From Moraxella atlantae NBRC 14588 (GTDB taxonomy: Bacteria > Pseudomonadota > Gammaproteobacteria > Pseudomonadales > Moraxellaceae): a DNA stretch of 64,000 nucleotides. The stretch lies in NCBI RefSeq assembly GCF_001591265.1, contig NZ_BCUL01000005.1, positions 1-64,000 on the forward strand, given 5' to 3'. Below, piece after piece: positions 34,601 to 44,069 of the stretch (position 1 is its first letter; each line of letters starts with the position of its first letter). A program made the translations under genes and the position numbers. A model generated the notes under the pieces. The model was not told the DNA's origin. It did not search any database and saw only the letters and a program-made list of their open reading frames with translations.

Positions 34601-35518
34601 CTAAAATTTTGGCGCATCTTTGACATCTTTTGTTACAATTTGCCAGTTTGCTGCATCAGCGAATACCGCTTGTAATAGGCGATTGTTGAGGCTGTGACCA
34701 GATTTATAGGCATAAAATTCGCCCAAAATTTGATGCCCTGCCAAGTATAAGTCGCCAATCGCATCCAAAATCTTATGACGAACAAATTCATTGGCAAAAC
34801 GTAGCCCTTCTGGATTAAGCACGCGGCTGTCATCCAATACAATAGCATTGTCCATGCTGCCGCCAAGGGTCAAATTTTGGCGTTGCAATGCCTCAATATC
34901 TTTTAAAAAACCAAACGTGCGTGCAGGTGCAATTTGTTTGGCAAAATTATCTGTGGTGAATTCAAAGCGATAGGTCGCGTGCTCAGCACAAAATGCAGGG
35001 TGGGCAAAGTCAATGGTAAAATCAAGCGCAAAACCGTCGTATGGGATGAGACGCGCGATTTTGTCGCCGTCACGCACTTCAACAGGTTGGATAATTTCAA
35101 TAAATTTTTTGGCAGCAGATTGCTCGACGATGGCAGGGCGAATTGCGGTGAAAAAGTTTTGCGCGCTGCCGTCTAAGATTGGAATTTCAGGCGCGTCAAG
35201 TTCGACGCGCAGGTTATCAATACCCAAAGCCGCCAACGCGCTCATCAAATGCTCAACCGTACCAACACGCTGATTTTTGTCATTGACTAAATTTGATGCC
35301 ATTTGTGCACCACGTACGCCAGTAAAATGCGCAGCGATAGGCTGAGCATCGGCAAGATCGGTACGGACAAACGTAATGCCGCTGTCGATTGGTGCAGGCT
35401 GTAGGGTCATGTGCACAGTTTTGCCACTGTGTAAACCAATGCCTGATAGCGCGAGCGGTGCGCCCAGCGTGCGTTGGCGCAAGGTGGTTGCTGTTAGCGG
35501 CGTGGATGAAATGGTCAT
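34601..35518 (-). CDS. lpxC: UDP-3-O-acyl-N-acetylglucosamine deacetylase LpxC
   Basis: Zinc deacetylase for the first committed step of lipid A synthesis. From ATG 35518 the protein has 305 residues, as in E. coli. GIGLHSGK, the zinc histidine in VGTVEHLMSAL, and HKILDAIGDLYLAGHQILG with the second zinc histidine, aspartate and catalytic histidine are all present. An upstream ATG adds six residues and has no ribosome site. The C-terminal tail ends ...DAPKF, without the Leu/Ala-rich FtsH degradation tag seen in E. coli. Confidence 0.95.
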   Translation of the reverse strand: MTISSTPLTATTLRQRTLGAPLALSGIGLHSGKTVHMTLQPAPIDSGITFVRTDLADAQPIAAHFTGVRGAQMASNLVNDKNQRVGTVEHLMSALAALGIDNLRVELDAPEIPILDGSAQNFFTAIRPAIVEQSAAKKFIEIIQPVEVRDGDKIARLIPYDGFALDFTIDFAHPAFCAEHATYRFEFTTDNFAKQIAPARTFGFLKDIEALQRQNLTLGGSMDNAIVLDDSRVLNPEGLRFANEFVRHKILDAIGDLYLAGHQILGEFYAYKSGHSLNNRLLQAVFADAANWQIVTKDVKDAPKF

Positions 35519-35661
35519 CGGGCGTTTTCCTGTCATCAGGTGCTAGGCGCAAACTGTTGCGTCAGCGTGTTCTGATTGGCGATTGTAGCAAATTTGGCAG
35601 GATTGTGCAGGGGGAGCGCCGTTGAGACAATCGTTGCCCAACATCGGCTTAACAATTGCGC

Positions 35662-35692
35662 AAAAAACCCAACACCTTCAGGGTATTGGGTT
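35662..35692 (-). terminator. Intrinsic terminator after ftsZ
   Basis: On the minus strand, AACCCAATACC and GGTGTTGGGTT form a stem with a T-run, 27 bp past the ftsZ stop. It separates the division operon from lpxC. Confidence 0.82.
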
Positions 35693-35718
35693 GGGCATGA
35701 TTTGACTATACTAAACGC

Positions 35719-36966
35719 TTATTTGCCTTGTTGGCGGCGCAAATAGTCTTGAATGCGCATACCGTTACCTGTGCGTGGGGCAGGTTCTGGCTGTGCAGGT
35801 GCAGGACTTGGCTGCGGCGCAGGTGTAGCAGGTTGTGGCGCGTAAGCCACTTGGCTCGTGTGTGAATTAGGCTGACTTGGCGATTGTGGGTAGCTTGGCG
35901 CGTCGCGATAAGCCGCCTCATGGGTGCCTGCTTCTACCTTGCTGTTGCTGTTGGCATCAGGTACAAAACGGCGCTCATTTTTTGGCGTGTTGTCAATCGT
36001 CAAGCCCGTTGCCACAACGGTAACTTGGAGCTCTTCACCTAGCTCATCGTTGAACACAAAGCCATAGAAAATATTGGCATCGTCAATATCAACGAGGCTG
36101 CGAACTTTTTCGGTAATCCGTGCTTGTTCATCCAAGCTAAAGTCACCGCCACTGATGACATTGACCACCAAGCCTTTGGCATTTTTAAGCAATAGATTAT
36201 CCAACAGTGGGCTTTTGATGGCTTTTTCGGTGGCAGCTTCGGCGCGGTCTTCGCCCGATGCGCGTCCCGTACCCATCATCGCGTGCCCACGCGTTGCCAT
36301 GGCAGATTTGATGTCATTAAAGTCGATATTCATATGACCATCAAAGGTAATCATATCTGCAATGCCTTGCACGGCTTGCAATAAGACTTCATCGGCTTTT
36401 TTGAACGCATCGCGCATGGAGATTTTGCCATACACGCTCATCAGCTTATCATTAGGAATAGTAATGATAGAATCGACATAGGTGGTTAGCTGCTCGATGC
36501 CTTCATTGGCGACTTTCATGCGCCGCCCACCTTCAAAGCTAAACGGCGTGGTGACAACCGCAACGGTCAAAATGCCTTCTTCTTTGGCAATCCGCGCAAT
36601 CACGGGTGCTGCGCCTGTGCCTGTACCGCCGCCCATCCCTGCGGTAATAAATACCATATCGGTGGTGGCAAGCAGTTGGCGGATGTGTTCTTCTTCACTG
36701 TCAGCCGCCTCGCGCCCCACTTCAGGATTACCGCCTGCGCCAAGCCCGCGATTGGTATCGGCAACCAACTGCAAGCGGTTGGGCGCAGTCATACGGTCAA
36801 GTGCTTGTCTATCAGTATTGATACAAACAAAATTGATGTTTTTAATGCCCGACTGCACCATGTGCTCGACGGCATTGCCACCGCCGCCGCCTACACCAAT
36901 TACGGTGAGACGCGCCATGCCATCATCGACGGGTTGCTCGCTTACGCCGGTGAATTTTAAAGTCAT
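35719..36966 (-). CDS. ftsZ: Cell division GTPase FtsZ
   Basis: Tubulin homologue that forms the Z ring. The 415 residues have VIGVGGGGGNAV (22-33), the GTP signature GGGTGTGAA (112-120) and the T7 synergy region NIDFNDIKSAM. A Pro/Gln/Ala-rich linker (about 355-398) leads to the C-terminal peptide MRIQDYLRRQQ, which binds FtsA and other partners. ftsA is 236 bp upstream, a long gap that could hold ftsZ-specific promoters. Confidence 0.97.
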   Translation of the reverse strand: MTLKFTGVSEQPVDDGMARLTVIGVGGGGGNAVEHMVQSGIKNINFVCINTDRQALDRMTAPNRLQLVADTNRGLGAGGNPEVGREAADSEEEHIRQLLATTDMVFITAGMGGGTGTGAAPVIARIAKEEGILTVAVVTTPFSFEGGRRMKVANEGIEQLTTYVDSIITIPNDKLMSVYGKISMRDAFKKADEVLLQAVQGIADMITFDGHMNIDFNDIKSAMATRGHAMMGTGRASGEDRAEAATEKAIKSPLLDNLLLKNAKGLVVNVISGGDFSLDEQARITEKVRSLVDIDDANIFYGFVFNDELGEELQVTVVATGLTIDNTPKNERRFVPDANSNSKVEAGTHEAAYRDAPSYPQSPSQPNSHTSQVAYAPQPATPAPQPSPAPAQPEPAPRTGNGMRIQDYLRRQQGK

Positions 36967-37202
36967 TGCTGGTTTCCTATCTCGCTATTTGTTTGCTGTT
37001 TGCTGATGGTGGGTAACGCACGGCTAATTTTGACTATATCGGCTTGCCGTCATATCTTTGAGCCATACTCATGGCTACTCCACGCCGTTGCATTCATCCA
37101 AGTTTTACCAAAATTGTCTTATCATACCATGACTTTAGGTAGCGTAAAATATCGCTTGAAATTAGCAGTTAGTACACCACCCCAATGTCATTGATCATCG
37201 TT

Positions 37203-38486
37203 TTAAAAAAATCGCCGCAAAAAATTGCCCATTTGCTGCATGTGCCGCTGTAAGGCAGGCTGTTTAAGCGCATCGGGTGAAGCTTTTTCACTGTGTAAAA
37301 AGTCTTCACTTTGGCTGTATAGCAGTGTACCAAACGCGGTTTGAAATTTACGCTGCTCAATTAGCGTGACCAAATCACGCAGTTTTTCATCGCTGTCGCT
37401 AAATGGCGCGTAAGGGCTAATGGCAGAGTTGGTATTGGCTTTATGCACTTTGTTGGCAAACATTTGTTTGGCAAGTGGCAGTAAGCCGCGCATATCGCTG
37501 CCGCCACCTGTCAAGACATAACCTTGCTGCAAAAAATCACTCAAACCAGCGTCATCAAGTGAGCGCTTGATATCGCCCAACAGCTTGGCATAACGGGCAT
37601 GTACGATATTGTGCAACTGCTGCATGTTGATGGCTTTTTCATCGTCAAATTGGGTACGCTTGACGGTAAAAAACGCGCTGGCATCGATGCCGTGGCGATC
37701 AACATTGGCTTGGTTTTTCTTAATTAATTCAGCTTCAGCAATGGTCACATCCAGTAGCATAGAGATATCTAACGTGGCATCGTGACCACCTTCGGCAAAG
37801 CAATGGGTATAGACCAATTTGTGCTCGCGGTACACGCACACACTGGTTGAGGCATAGCCAATGTCAATAAGACACACACCGTGGTATTTTTCATCCGCCA
37901 GTAAGCAGTATTCGGCAGATGACACCGCATCAAACAGCATTTGGTCAATTTTGACGTCACATTCTTGCAACAGCTGCTGCAGGTTTTGCCGTCCGCGTAC
38001 GGGCATCATCATCAGATGATACAGCACCGTCATACGCTTGGCTTGCATACCGATGGCATCGTTAATCATTTGGTCGTCATCATCAAGCGCGATGCCCTGC
38101 TGGGTGTAATGCATCAAGTACATGTCATCGCGCACATGCTGCTGCTTGACTTGGGTCAGTGCAGTCACCACGTCTTTGGCTTGAATGGTGTCATGATGGA
38201 TAGCGACTTCACCGACACTGTTGAGACTTTGCAAATCTGGTGTAGCAAAGCTAAGCCAGACGCTATTGATACGGCAATTTGACATGTCCTCTGCTTCTTG
38301 CATGGATTGCTTGATGGCAGACTTTAGCCGTTCGCGGTGGCGGATCGTGCCTTGGTAAAAGTCGTAGCTTTTGACGCTGCCAATGCCGATGATGCGAATG
38401 TCGCTCGCAGAATACACTTGCCCAATGACGGTATGAATGGCAGTGGCGGTGAGGTGAATAACAACGAGGGTATCTGGTTTTTTCAT
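37203..38486 (-). CDS. ftsA: Cell division protein FtsA
   Basis: Actin-like protein that tethers FtsZ to the membrane. The 427 residues hold the SHS2 domain (about 85-165), phosphate loops LIDIGYASTSV and TGGGSDMRGLLPLA, and end in the amphipathic membrane helix GNFLRRFF. Lies between ftsQ and ftsZ as usual. Confidence 0.95.
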   Translation of the reverse strand: MKKPDTLVVIHLTATAIHTVIGQVYSASDIRIIGIGSVKSYDFYQGTIRHRERLKSAIKQSMQEAEDMSNCRINSVWLSFATPDLQSLNSVGEVAIHHDTIQAKDVVTALTQVKQQHVRDDMYLMHYTQQGIALDDDDQMINDAIGMQAKRMTVLYHLMMMPVRGRQNLQQLLQECDVKIDQMLFDAVSSAEYCLLADEKYHGVCLIDIGYASTSVCVYREHKLVYTHCFAEGGHDATLDISMLLDVTIAEAELIKKNQANVDRHGIDASAFFTVKRTQFDDEKAINMQQLHNIVHARYAKLLGDIKRSLDDAGLSDFLQQGYVLTGGGSDMRGLLPLAKQMFANKVHKANTNSAISPYAPFSDSDEKLRDLVTLIEQRKFQTAFGTLLYSQSEDFLHSEKASPDALKQPALQRHMQQMGNFLRRFF

Positions 38487-38679
38487 GGTTGGTTGGGGTT
38501 AATCAAACAGGCTTATCAGCCCGACCCGTCGCGCAAATCTTGCAACAAATCTGGTTAAATCGGCACGCTATGACCGTGGGTTTGGCGGTTAGTTCAGTCG
38601 ATTGGGTTGGATATCACACTTTACAAATTGCCGCACGCTTCGCTGGACTTACTGCGGCGTGATTGGCTTTGGTATAGAC

Positions 38680-39588
38680 TTACTTGCCACTGTCTTTTGC
38701 CGCAGCATCGCTAGTCGGCGCATAATCTGGCTGCCGCCACGTCACTGCCATGCCATTTTTATAGCGTAAATCGATGGTCTGGAGTTTGGCAAGCTGTGGC
38801 TGCAACTGATTTTGTAACAAAATACTTAGCTGATACAATTTTTCAGTCGTGCGCTCATTATCAACCAACACACGCAAGCCATTGTCAAACCGCAGCAACC
38901 AAGACAGCCGTGGGGTAACGATGACCTCTTGCAATCTTAGCCCAAGTGGAGCGTACCAATCGGTAACTTGTTTGGCTTGTTGTAGCATGGCGGCGGCGTA
39001 TTCACGCTCACCCTGCAAGCGCACCCAATACGGCTGATTTAAATCATTACTATCGGCAGGTGCAAACACCGTACCCGTGGCATCGACCAAGTGTTCACTG
39101 CCAAATTTGGCAACCGCCTGCCGTGGTACCACATGCACCTGCAGCCCTTGTTGCCAATCGCGGCGGATATCAGCTTGCGCAACCCAATCTAGCGTTTGTG
39201 CCTGTGCCAAATAGCTTGGTAAATCCGCTTGTAGCACATTGTTATCCGCTTGCGTGCCTAACGTGTCAGCCAATTGGTGATACTGTAGCGCAGACAGCCC
39301 GGTTGGATTGACCACGATCGGCGCGTTGGGCAACTGCTGTATCCGATACACTGCCAATGCCACCAGTGCAACCAACAGCAGTGCCACGATTAGTGACAGC
39401 CCTTGACGCAGTGTGTGTGATCCAACCCTTGCTGTTAAGCGGCGGCTTTGATGGGTCGTGATGGTTGTTTGCTCGGCGACCATCTGCAATGAAGCATCGT
39501 CCATCATACCTTGTGCCTCATCTGTAGAGGCTGTCGTCGGTGCAGCAGACTTGACAGCAGAGGCAGAAGAAGAAGCAGACGATGACAT
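38680..39588 (-). CDS. ftsQ: Cell division protein FtsQ
   Basis: Bitopic divisome protein. From ATG 39588 it has about 302 residues: a Ser/Ala/Thr-rich cytoplasmic tail (1-65), one membrane segment LSLIVALLLVALVALAVY, then a POTRA domain (NPTGLSALQYHQLADTLG ...) and the FtsQ beta domain ending near LQTIDLRYKNGMAVTWR. An ATG 15 codons upstream adds more tail. Position between ddl and ftsA supports the call. Confidence 0.92.
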   Translation of the reverse strand: MSSSASSSASAVKSAAPTTASTDEAQGMMDDASLQMVAEQTTITTHQSRRLTARVGSHTLRQGLSLIVALLLVALVALAVYRIQQLPNAPIVVNPTGLSALQYHQLADTLGTQADNNVLQADLPSYLAQAQTLDWVAQADIRRDWQQGLQVHVVPRQAVAKFGSEHLVDATGTVFAPADSNDLNQPYWVRLQGEREYAAAMLQQAKQVTDWYAPLGLRLQEVIVTPRLSWLLRFDNGLRVLVDNERTTEKLYQLSILLQNQLQPQLAKLQTIDLRYKNGMAVTWRQPDYAPTSDAAAKDSGK

Positions 39589-39833
39589 AACCACAACACC
39601 AGATCGGCTAAAACAGGCAGGCAAAACCAACAATCACCACAGACTCGGCGCGCAAAATACAAAAATCCTGCTAAATCAAGCAGTTAGCCATGCGCTAAAA
39701 CACGGTAATTATAAGTCTTAATAGCATAGCATATCAACTCCCACTTGACCATGCCATGCGACGGATTTTTATGCTATGATATGCTTGGGCAAGCCATTAG
39801 CCAGCACACAGATCATCATTTGCGCTTATATGT

Positions 39834-40781
39834 TTATGCCAGTGTTTGCGCCAAAATCGCTAGGCATAAAGTAGCAAAATCCATGCCGCAATGCTTGGCT
39901 GCCATCGGTACAAGGCTGTGATCGGTCATGCCTGGAACGGTGTTAATCTCCAACAAATACAGCTTGCCGTCATCGTCCTTTAAAAAATCCACCCGTGACC
40001 AACCCTTGCCACCCAAAGCTGCCAAAGCACGTTTTGCCAGTGTGTGCATGTCGCGCTCTTGCGCTTCGGTCAAATCCGATGGACATTGGTACTCGGTGTC
40101 ATCACGCAGGTATTTGGCTTCATAGTCGTAAAACTCGGTTTTAGGTACGATGCGGATACTTGGCAAGGCTTGCTCGCCCAAAATTGCGCAGGCATATTCA
40201 CCGCCTGTGATGGCACGCTCTGCCAAGATTTCGCCGTGATATTGCTTGAGCGTGGGATACACCTCAGCAAGCTCGCCTGGGCGTTTGATTTTCATCACGC
40301 CCACACTGCTACCCTCTGCTGCAGGTTTAACAAACAACGGTAAACCCAGTTCGGCTTCCACCGCGGCAAAATCGCTGTCATCGTGCAGCACCACATACGG
40401 CACATTGGGCAAGCCCAGCCCTTGCCAGACTAACCGCGTGCGAAACTTGTCCATCGCAATCGCTGATGCCAACACGCCGCAGCCTGTGTACGGGATATTA
40501 AAGCCCTCAAGCACGCCTTGTAAGCCACCATCTTCACCAAACGTGCCGTGCAGTACATTAAATACACGGTCAAACTGACGCAGCAGAGCGATATCTTGCG
40601 CTTGTGGGTCAAAGTGGTGCGCGTCCACCCCTTTAGATTGCAGCGCATTTAACACCGCTTCACCGCTGTGTAAAGATACTTTGCGCTCGCTACTCCAACC
40701 GCCACACACCACGGCAACCTTGCCAAACGCGCGTACATCCAAATTTTTAATATCCATATGATTACCAAAAAACGCATTCAT
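39834..40781 (-). CDS. ddl: D-alanine--D-alanine ligase
   Basis: Makes the D-Ala-D-Ala dipeptide of the peptidoglycan stem. The ATP-grasp enzyme of 315 residues has VVCGGWSSERKVSLHSG, LHGTFGEDGGLQGVLE, KPAAEGSSVGV and LEINTVPGMTDHS. The start at 40781 has GTGGAT upstream; ATG 40757 (MDIKNL) is an alternative. It follows murC by 14 bp. Confidence 0.95.
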   Translation of the reverse strand: MNAFFGNHMDIKNLDVRAFGKVAVVCGGWSSERKVSLHSGEAVLNALQSKGVDAHHFDPQAQDIALLRQFDRVFNVLHGTFGEDGGLQGVLEGFNIPYTGCGVLASAIAMDKFRTRLVWQGLGLPNVPYVVLHDDSDFAAVEAELGLPLFVKPAAEGSSVGVMKIKRPGELAEVYPTLKQYHGEILAERAITGGEYACAILGEQALPSIRIVPKTEFYDYEAKYLRDDTEYQCPSDLTEAQERDMHTLAKRALAALGGKGWSRVDFLKDDDGKLYLLEINTVPGMTDHSLVPMAAKHCGMDFATLCLAILAQTLA

Positions 40782-40795
40782 GGGCAGCTATCCAC

Positions 40796-42349
40796 TTATT
40801 GTTGATTAAAAAATAAACCACTGTTGGCTAAGTCTAAACACAACTGCCCAACGTTGCCTGCGCCTTGGGTAATCAGCAGGTCATTGGCTTTGAGCACGTT
40901 GGGCAAGATTTGGCGGATTTGCGCCATGTCATTGATATTGAGCAAAATCGGCTCAACCTGCCCACGCAAGCGAATATTGCGCGCAAGACTGCGGCTGTCC
41001 GCACCCTCGATCGGTGCTTCGCCTGCGCTATACACATCAAGTAGCAACAAAACATCAACTTGCGATAACACCTCGACAAAATCATCAAAACAATCGCGCG
41101 TGCGTGAATAGCGGTGTGGCTGAAATAACATGACCAAACGGCGGTCGGGGTAGCTTTGACGTGCCGCCTTGATGGTCATAGCCACTTCGGTCGGATGATG
41201 CCCGTAATCATCAACCATGATGACATCATTTGCCGTGCTGTCCGCTGCATGATCGGCTGCCTGTGGCACGGTATACCGCCCGTGATGCTCAAAACGCCGC
41301 CCCACGCCTGAGAATTTTTCAACCGCGCGCGCAATGGCATCATCGGGCACGCCTTCGTCGGTCGCCATCGCGATCGCCGCCAATGCGTTATAGACATTGT
41401 GAATACCAGGAATATTTAAGGTAATCGGCAACGGCTCACGGTCTTTACGCAGTACGGTAAAACGGGTTTTTAGCCCATCGGTTTGCACATCCACCGCTTG
41501 TACGTCGTTGTGTTTTTCAAGTCCAAAGGTCAGCACAGGGCGCGCGATATCATCAATCATGGCATACAGTTCTTTGTCATCGCCGCACAACACCGCCAAG
41601 CCATAAAACGGCATATTTTGTAAAAACTGGACATACGCCGCTTTGAGCTTATCAAAACTATTGCCGTACGTGTCCATGTGATCTTGGTCGATGTTGGTGA
41701 CAATCGCCGCCATCGGGCGCAGCGACAAAAACGACGCGTCCGACTCATCAGCCTCGGCAACCAAATAACAGCTTTTGCCCAAGGATGCATTTTTGCCTGA
41801 GGCGTTGAGCTTACCGCCGATGACATAGGTCGGGTCAAGCCCTGCTTCGGTCAAAATGGTGGTCAAAAGACTGGTGGTTGTGGTCTTGCCATGCGCGCCA
41901 GCAACCGCGATACCGTGGCGATAACGCATCAGCTCGCCTAGCATATCGGCGCGGCGAATGACAGGAATACGCGCGGTCAAGGCGGCTTGAATTTCGGGGT
42001 TTTGGCGGTCAATCGCTGATGACACCACCACCACATCGGCGGCACTGATATTTTTGGAATCATGCCCGATAAAGACCTGCACGCCCATTTGAGTCAAGCG
42101 TTCGGTGACAGGACTGGCTTTGATGTCTGAACCGCTGACCGCATAGCCGTGATTATGCACGACTTCGGCAATACCACACATGCCTGCCCCACCGATACCG
42201 ACAAAATGCACGCGCTCGATACGGCGCATTTCGGGAATCTCAATCACGCGTTTGCTAAAGCGTCTGCCGCCTATCAGATTGGGGGTGAGTGATGTGGATG
42301 GTTGGATAGCGGTTTGGTCGATTAAATCGGGGTTGGCGGTGGTTGGCAT
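40796..42349 (-). CDS. murC: UDP-N-acetylmuramate--L-alanine ligase MurC
   Basis: Adds L-Ala to UDP-MurNAc in the cytoplasm. The 517 residues show [17 protein letters not shown]-loop [21 protein letters not shown] and the C-terminal [12 protein letters not shown]. The N-terminal 40 residues extend beyond the usual start. Between murG (84 bp) and ddl (14 bp) in the division/cell wall run. Confidence 0.96.
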   Translation of the reverse strand: MPTTANPDLIDQTAIQPSTSLTPNLIGGRRFSKRVIEIPEMRRIERVHFVGIGGAGMCGIAEVVHNHGYAVSGSDIKASPVTERLTQMGVQVFIGHDSKNISAADVVVVSSAIDRQNPEIQAALTARIPVIRRADMLGELMRYRHGIAVAGAHGKTTTTSLLTTILTEAGLDPTYVIGGKLNASGKNASLGKSCYLVAEADESDASFLSLRPMAAIVTNIDQDHMDTYGNSFDKLKAAYVQFLQNMPFYGLAVLCGDDKELYAMIDDIARPVLTFGLEKHNDVQAVDVQTDGLKTRFTVLRKDREPLPITLNIPGIHNVYNALAAIAMATDEGVPDDAIARAVEKFSGVGRRFEHHGRYTVPQAADHAADSTANDVIMVDDYGHHPTEVAMTIKAARQSYPDRRLVMLFQPHRYSRTRDCFDDFVEVLSQVDVLLLLDVYSAGEAPIEGADSRSLARNIRLRGQVEPILLNINDMAQIRQILPNVLKANDLLITQGAGNVGQLCLDLANSGLFFNQQ

Positions 42350-42433
42350 AGCAGGCTCGGTTGGATGGTCTTACAAACACCCATGGCAAACGCTGGCGTT
42401 TACCTAGGTGAAACGGTTGGTTTAACGGTTAAA

Positions 42434-43669
42434 TCAGGTTTCATTTGGCGGCAGATTGGATGCCGCACGGTTTGTGCTGGGTGCGTTTAGCATCGGCTTG
42501 GTTTGGCACGCCGCCAACACCAGTGCAGCGACTTTGGCAGTGGCATCTGGTTGGGCAAGGGCGCGCGCTTTTTTTGCCTTGGCTAAAATCGTGGCACGAT
42601 CAAGTCTACCCAGCGTTTGCGCCAAATGCTCCGCGGTCAGCTGCGGCTGCGGCATTAAAATCGCCGCATCTTGATTGGCAAGCCAACGCGCATTGGCAGT
42701 CTGGTGGTCATCAACGGCATGTGGTAGCGGCACGAACACCGCCAATAAACCTGCTGTTGCTACCTCTGTCACAGTCAGCGCACCTGCACGGCACACAATC
42801 ACATCTGCCCACGCGTACGCTTCTGCCATATCGGCAATAAACGGCGTGACTTCATATTGCGTGTGCTGCAAATCAGCTTGGTCGTATACCGCTTGTGTGT
42901 CGGTCAAATTGTTGCGCCCGCATTGGTGGCGCACCTGCCAACGTTGGATATTGGGTGCAGTTGGTGGGCGATGTTGTGATGGTTGATTTTCTAACAGCTT
43001 AAGCGTTGGCGCGATGGTCTGATTGAGCACTTGCGCGCCCAATGATCCGCCAATCACCAACAAACGCAGCGGACTTTGGTCGTTAGGATCAATGCGCGCT
43101 TCAGGCGGCGGCAACTCAACAATTGCTTCACGCACGGGGTTGCCAACCGTCACCAAACCATCGGGCTTATTTTCGCGAAACGTATTCGGAAAGGCTTGTA
43201 ACACGCGATTTGCCATCTTGGCAAGATAGCGGTTACTCATACCTGCAATGGCGTTTTGCTCATGAATCAGCAGCGGAACTTTACAGATTTTTGCCGCCAG
43301 ACCACCTGGTGCGGTGACATAACCCCCAAAGCCGACAACCACATCAATGTGATTACTGCGAATGATTTTGACACACGCCAACGTGGCTTTAAGCAGCGTA
43401 CTAGGCGCTTTGAGCAGCCGTCCCATGCCATTACGCCGCAAGCCTTGCATATTGATAGCGTGATACACAAAACCTGTATCCGCCAGCAAATCGTTTTCCA
43501 TGCCCATCAGCGTGCCCAGCCAGTGCACGGTCGCGCCTTGTTGTTCCAAGGCCTGCGCAACCGCCAATGCAGGAAACACATGCCCACCCGTCCCTGCTGC
43601 CATCATCAACACGCGCGGCGCATGCTTGGATGATGGCTCGGCGGTTGGGACAGACAGCGAACGGCTCAT
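42434..43669 (-). CDS. murG: Peptidoglycan glycosyltransferase MurG
   Basis: Transfers GlcNAc to lipid I, making lipid II on the inner face of the membrane. The 411 residues have MMAAGTGGHVFPALAVAQ, GFGGYVTAPGGLAAKI, HEQNAIAGMSNR and VCRAGALTVTEVATAGL with the donor-binding glutamate. It is the first gene of the run; ftsW, often immediately upstream of murG, is absent from this window. Confidence 0.96.
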   Translation of the reverse strand: MSRSLSVPTAEPSSKHAPRVLMMAAGTGGHVFPALAVAQALEQQGATVHWLGTLMGMENDLLADTGFVYHAINMQGLRRNGMGRLLKAPSTLLKATLACVKIIRSNHIDVVVGFGGYVTAPGGLAAKICKVPLLIHEQNAIAGMSNRYLAKMANRVLQAFPNTFRENKPDGLVTVGNPVREAIVELPPPEARIDPNDQSPLRLLVIGGSLGAQVLNQTIAPTLKLLENQPSQHRPPTAPNIQRWQVRHQCGRNNLTDTQAVYDQADLQHTQYEVTPFIADMAEAYAWADVIVCRAGALTVTEVATAGLLAVFVPLPHAVDDHQTANARWLANQDAAILMPQPQLTAEHLAQTLGRLDRATILAKAKKARALAQPDATAKVAALVLAACQTKPMLNAPSTNRAASNLPPNET

Positions 43670-43932
43670 GGGTCATTCCTTGTTCATCAATATGACTTTT
43701 AATCGCGCATCAATTCACTTAATAACACCGATCACCTGATCGTGCTGATCAAAATCACTTGATAAAAATAGCGGTATAAAATTGGTTCAATAAAATGGAC
43801 AAATCATAGCACTTTCTGGCTAAATAAAAAAGTCTAACCGCTTGGCTAAGCGTGTTGTGCGCCTGACAAAATGTGTCGAGTTGTTGCAAAAATTTTTACA
43901 CCATTCACTTTTGTTAGGAAAAAGTAAGGCTT

Positions 43933-43966
43933 TCGTCAAAGAATTGTCATAATTTTGCCGTATACT
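43933..43966 (+). promoter_or_regulatory. PHO-box-like promoter upstream of phoX
   Basis: TCGTCAAAGAATTGTCAT (43933-43950) matches 13 of 18 positions of the E. coli PHO box and has GTCA cores exactly 11 bp apart. TATACT (43961-43966) follows after 10 bp, the spacing seen in PhoB-activated promoters, where the box replaces the -35 element. Confidence 0.55.
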
Positions 43967-44069
43967 ACCGTCTGCAGATTTTGGGCAGCGGTAAGATGCT
44001 GCAAATATAAGCACCCCAAGCTGCCACTTGTTTTTTATATTTTATCCAGCTAACTCGCCAGAGGTAAAT

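Noticed and set aside
36482-37006. 174-codon frame antisense to ftsZ
   Set aside because: Ser/Pro/Ala-rich antisense shadow of ftsZ.
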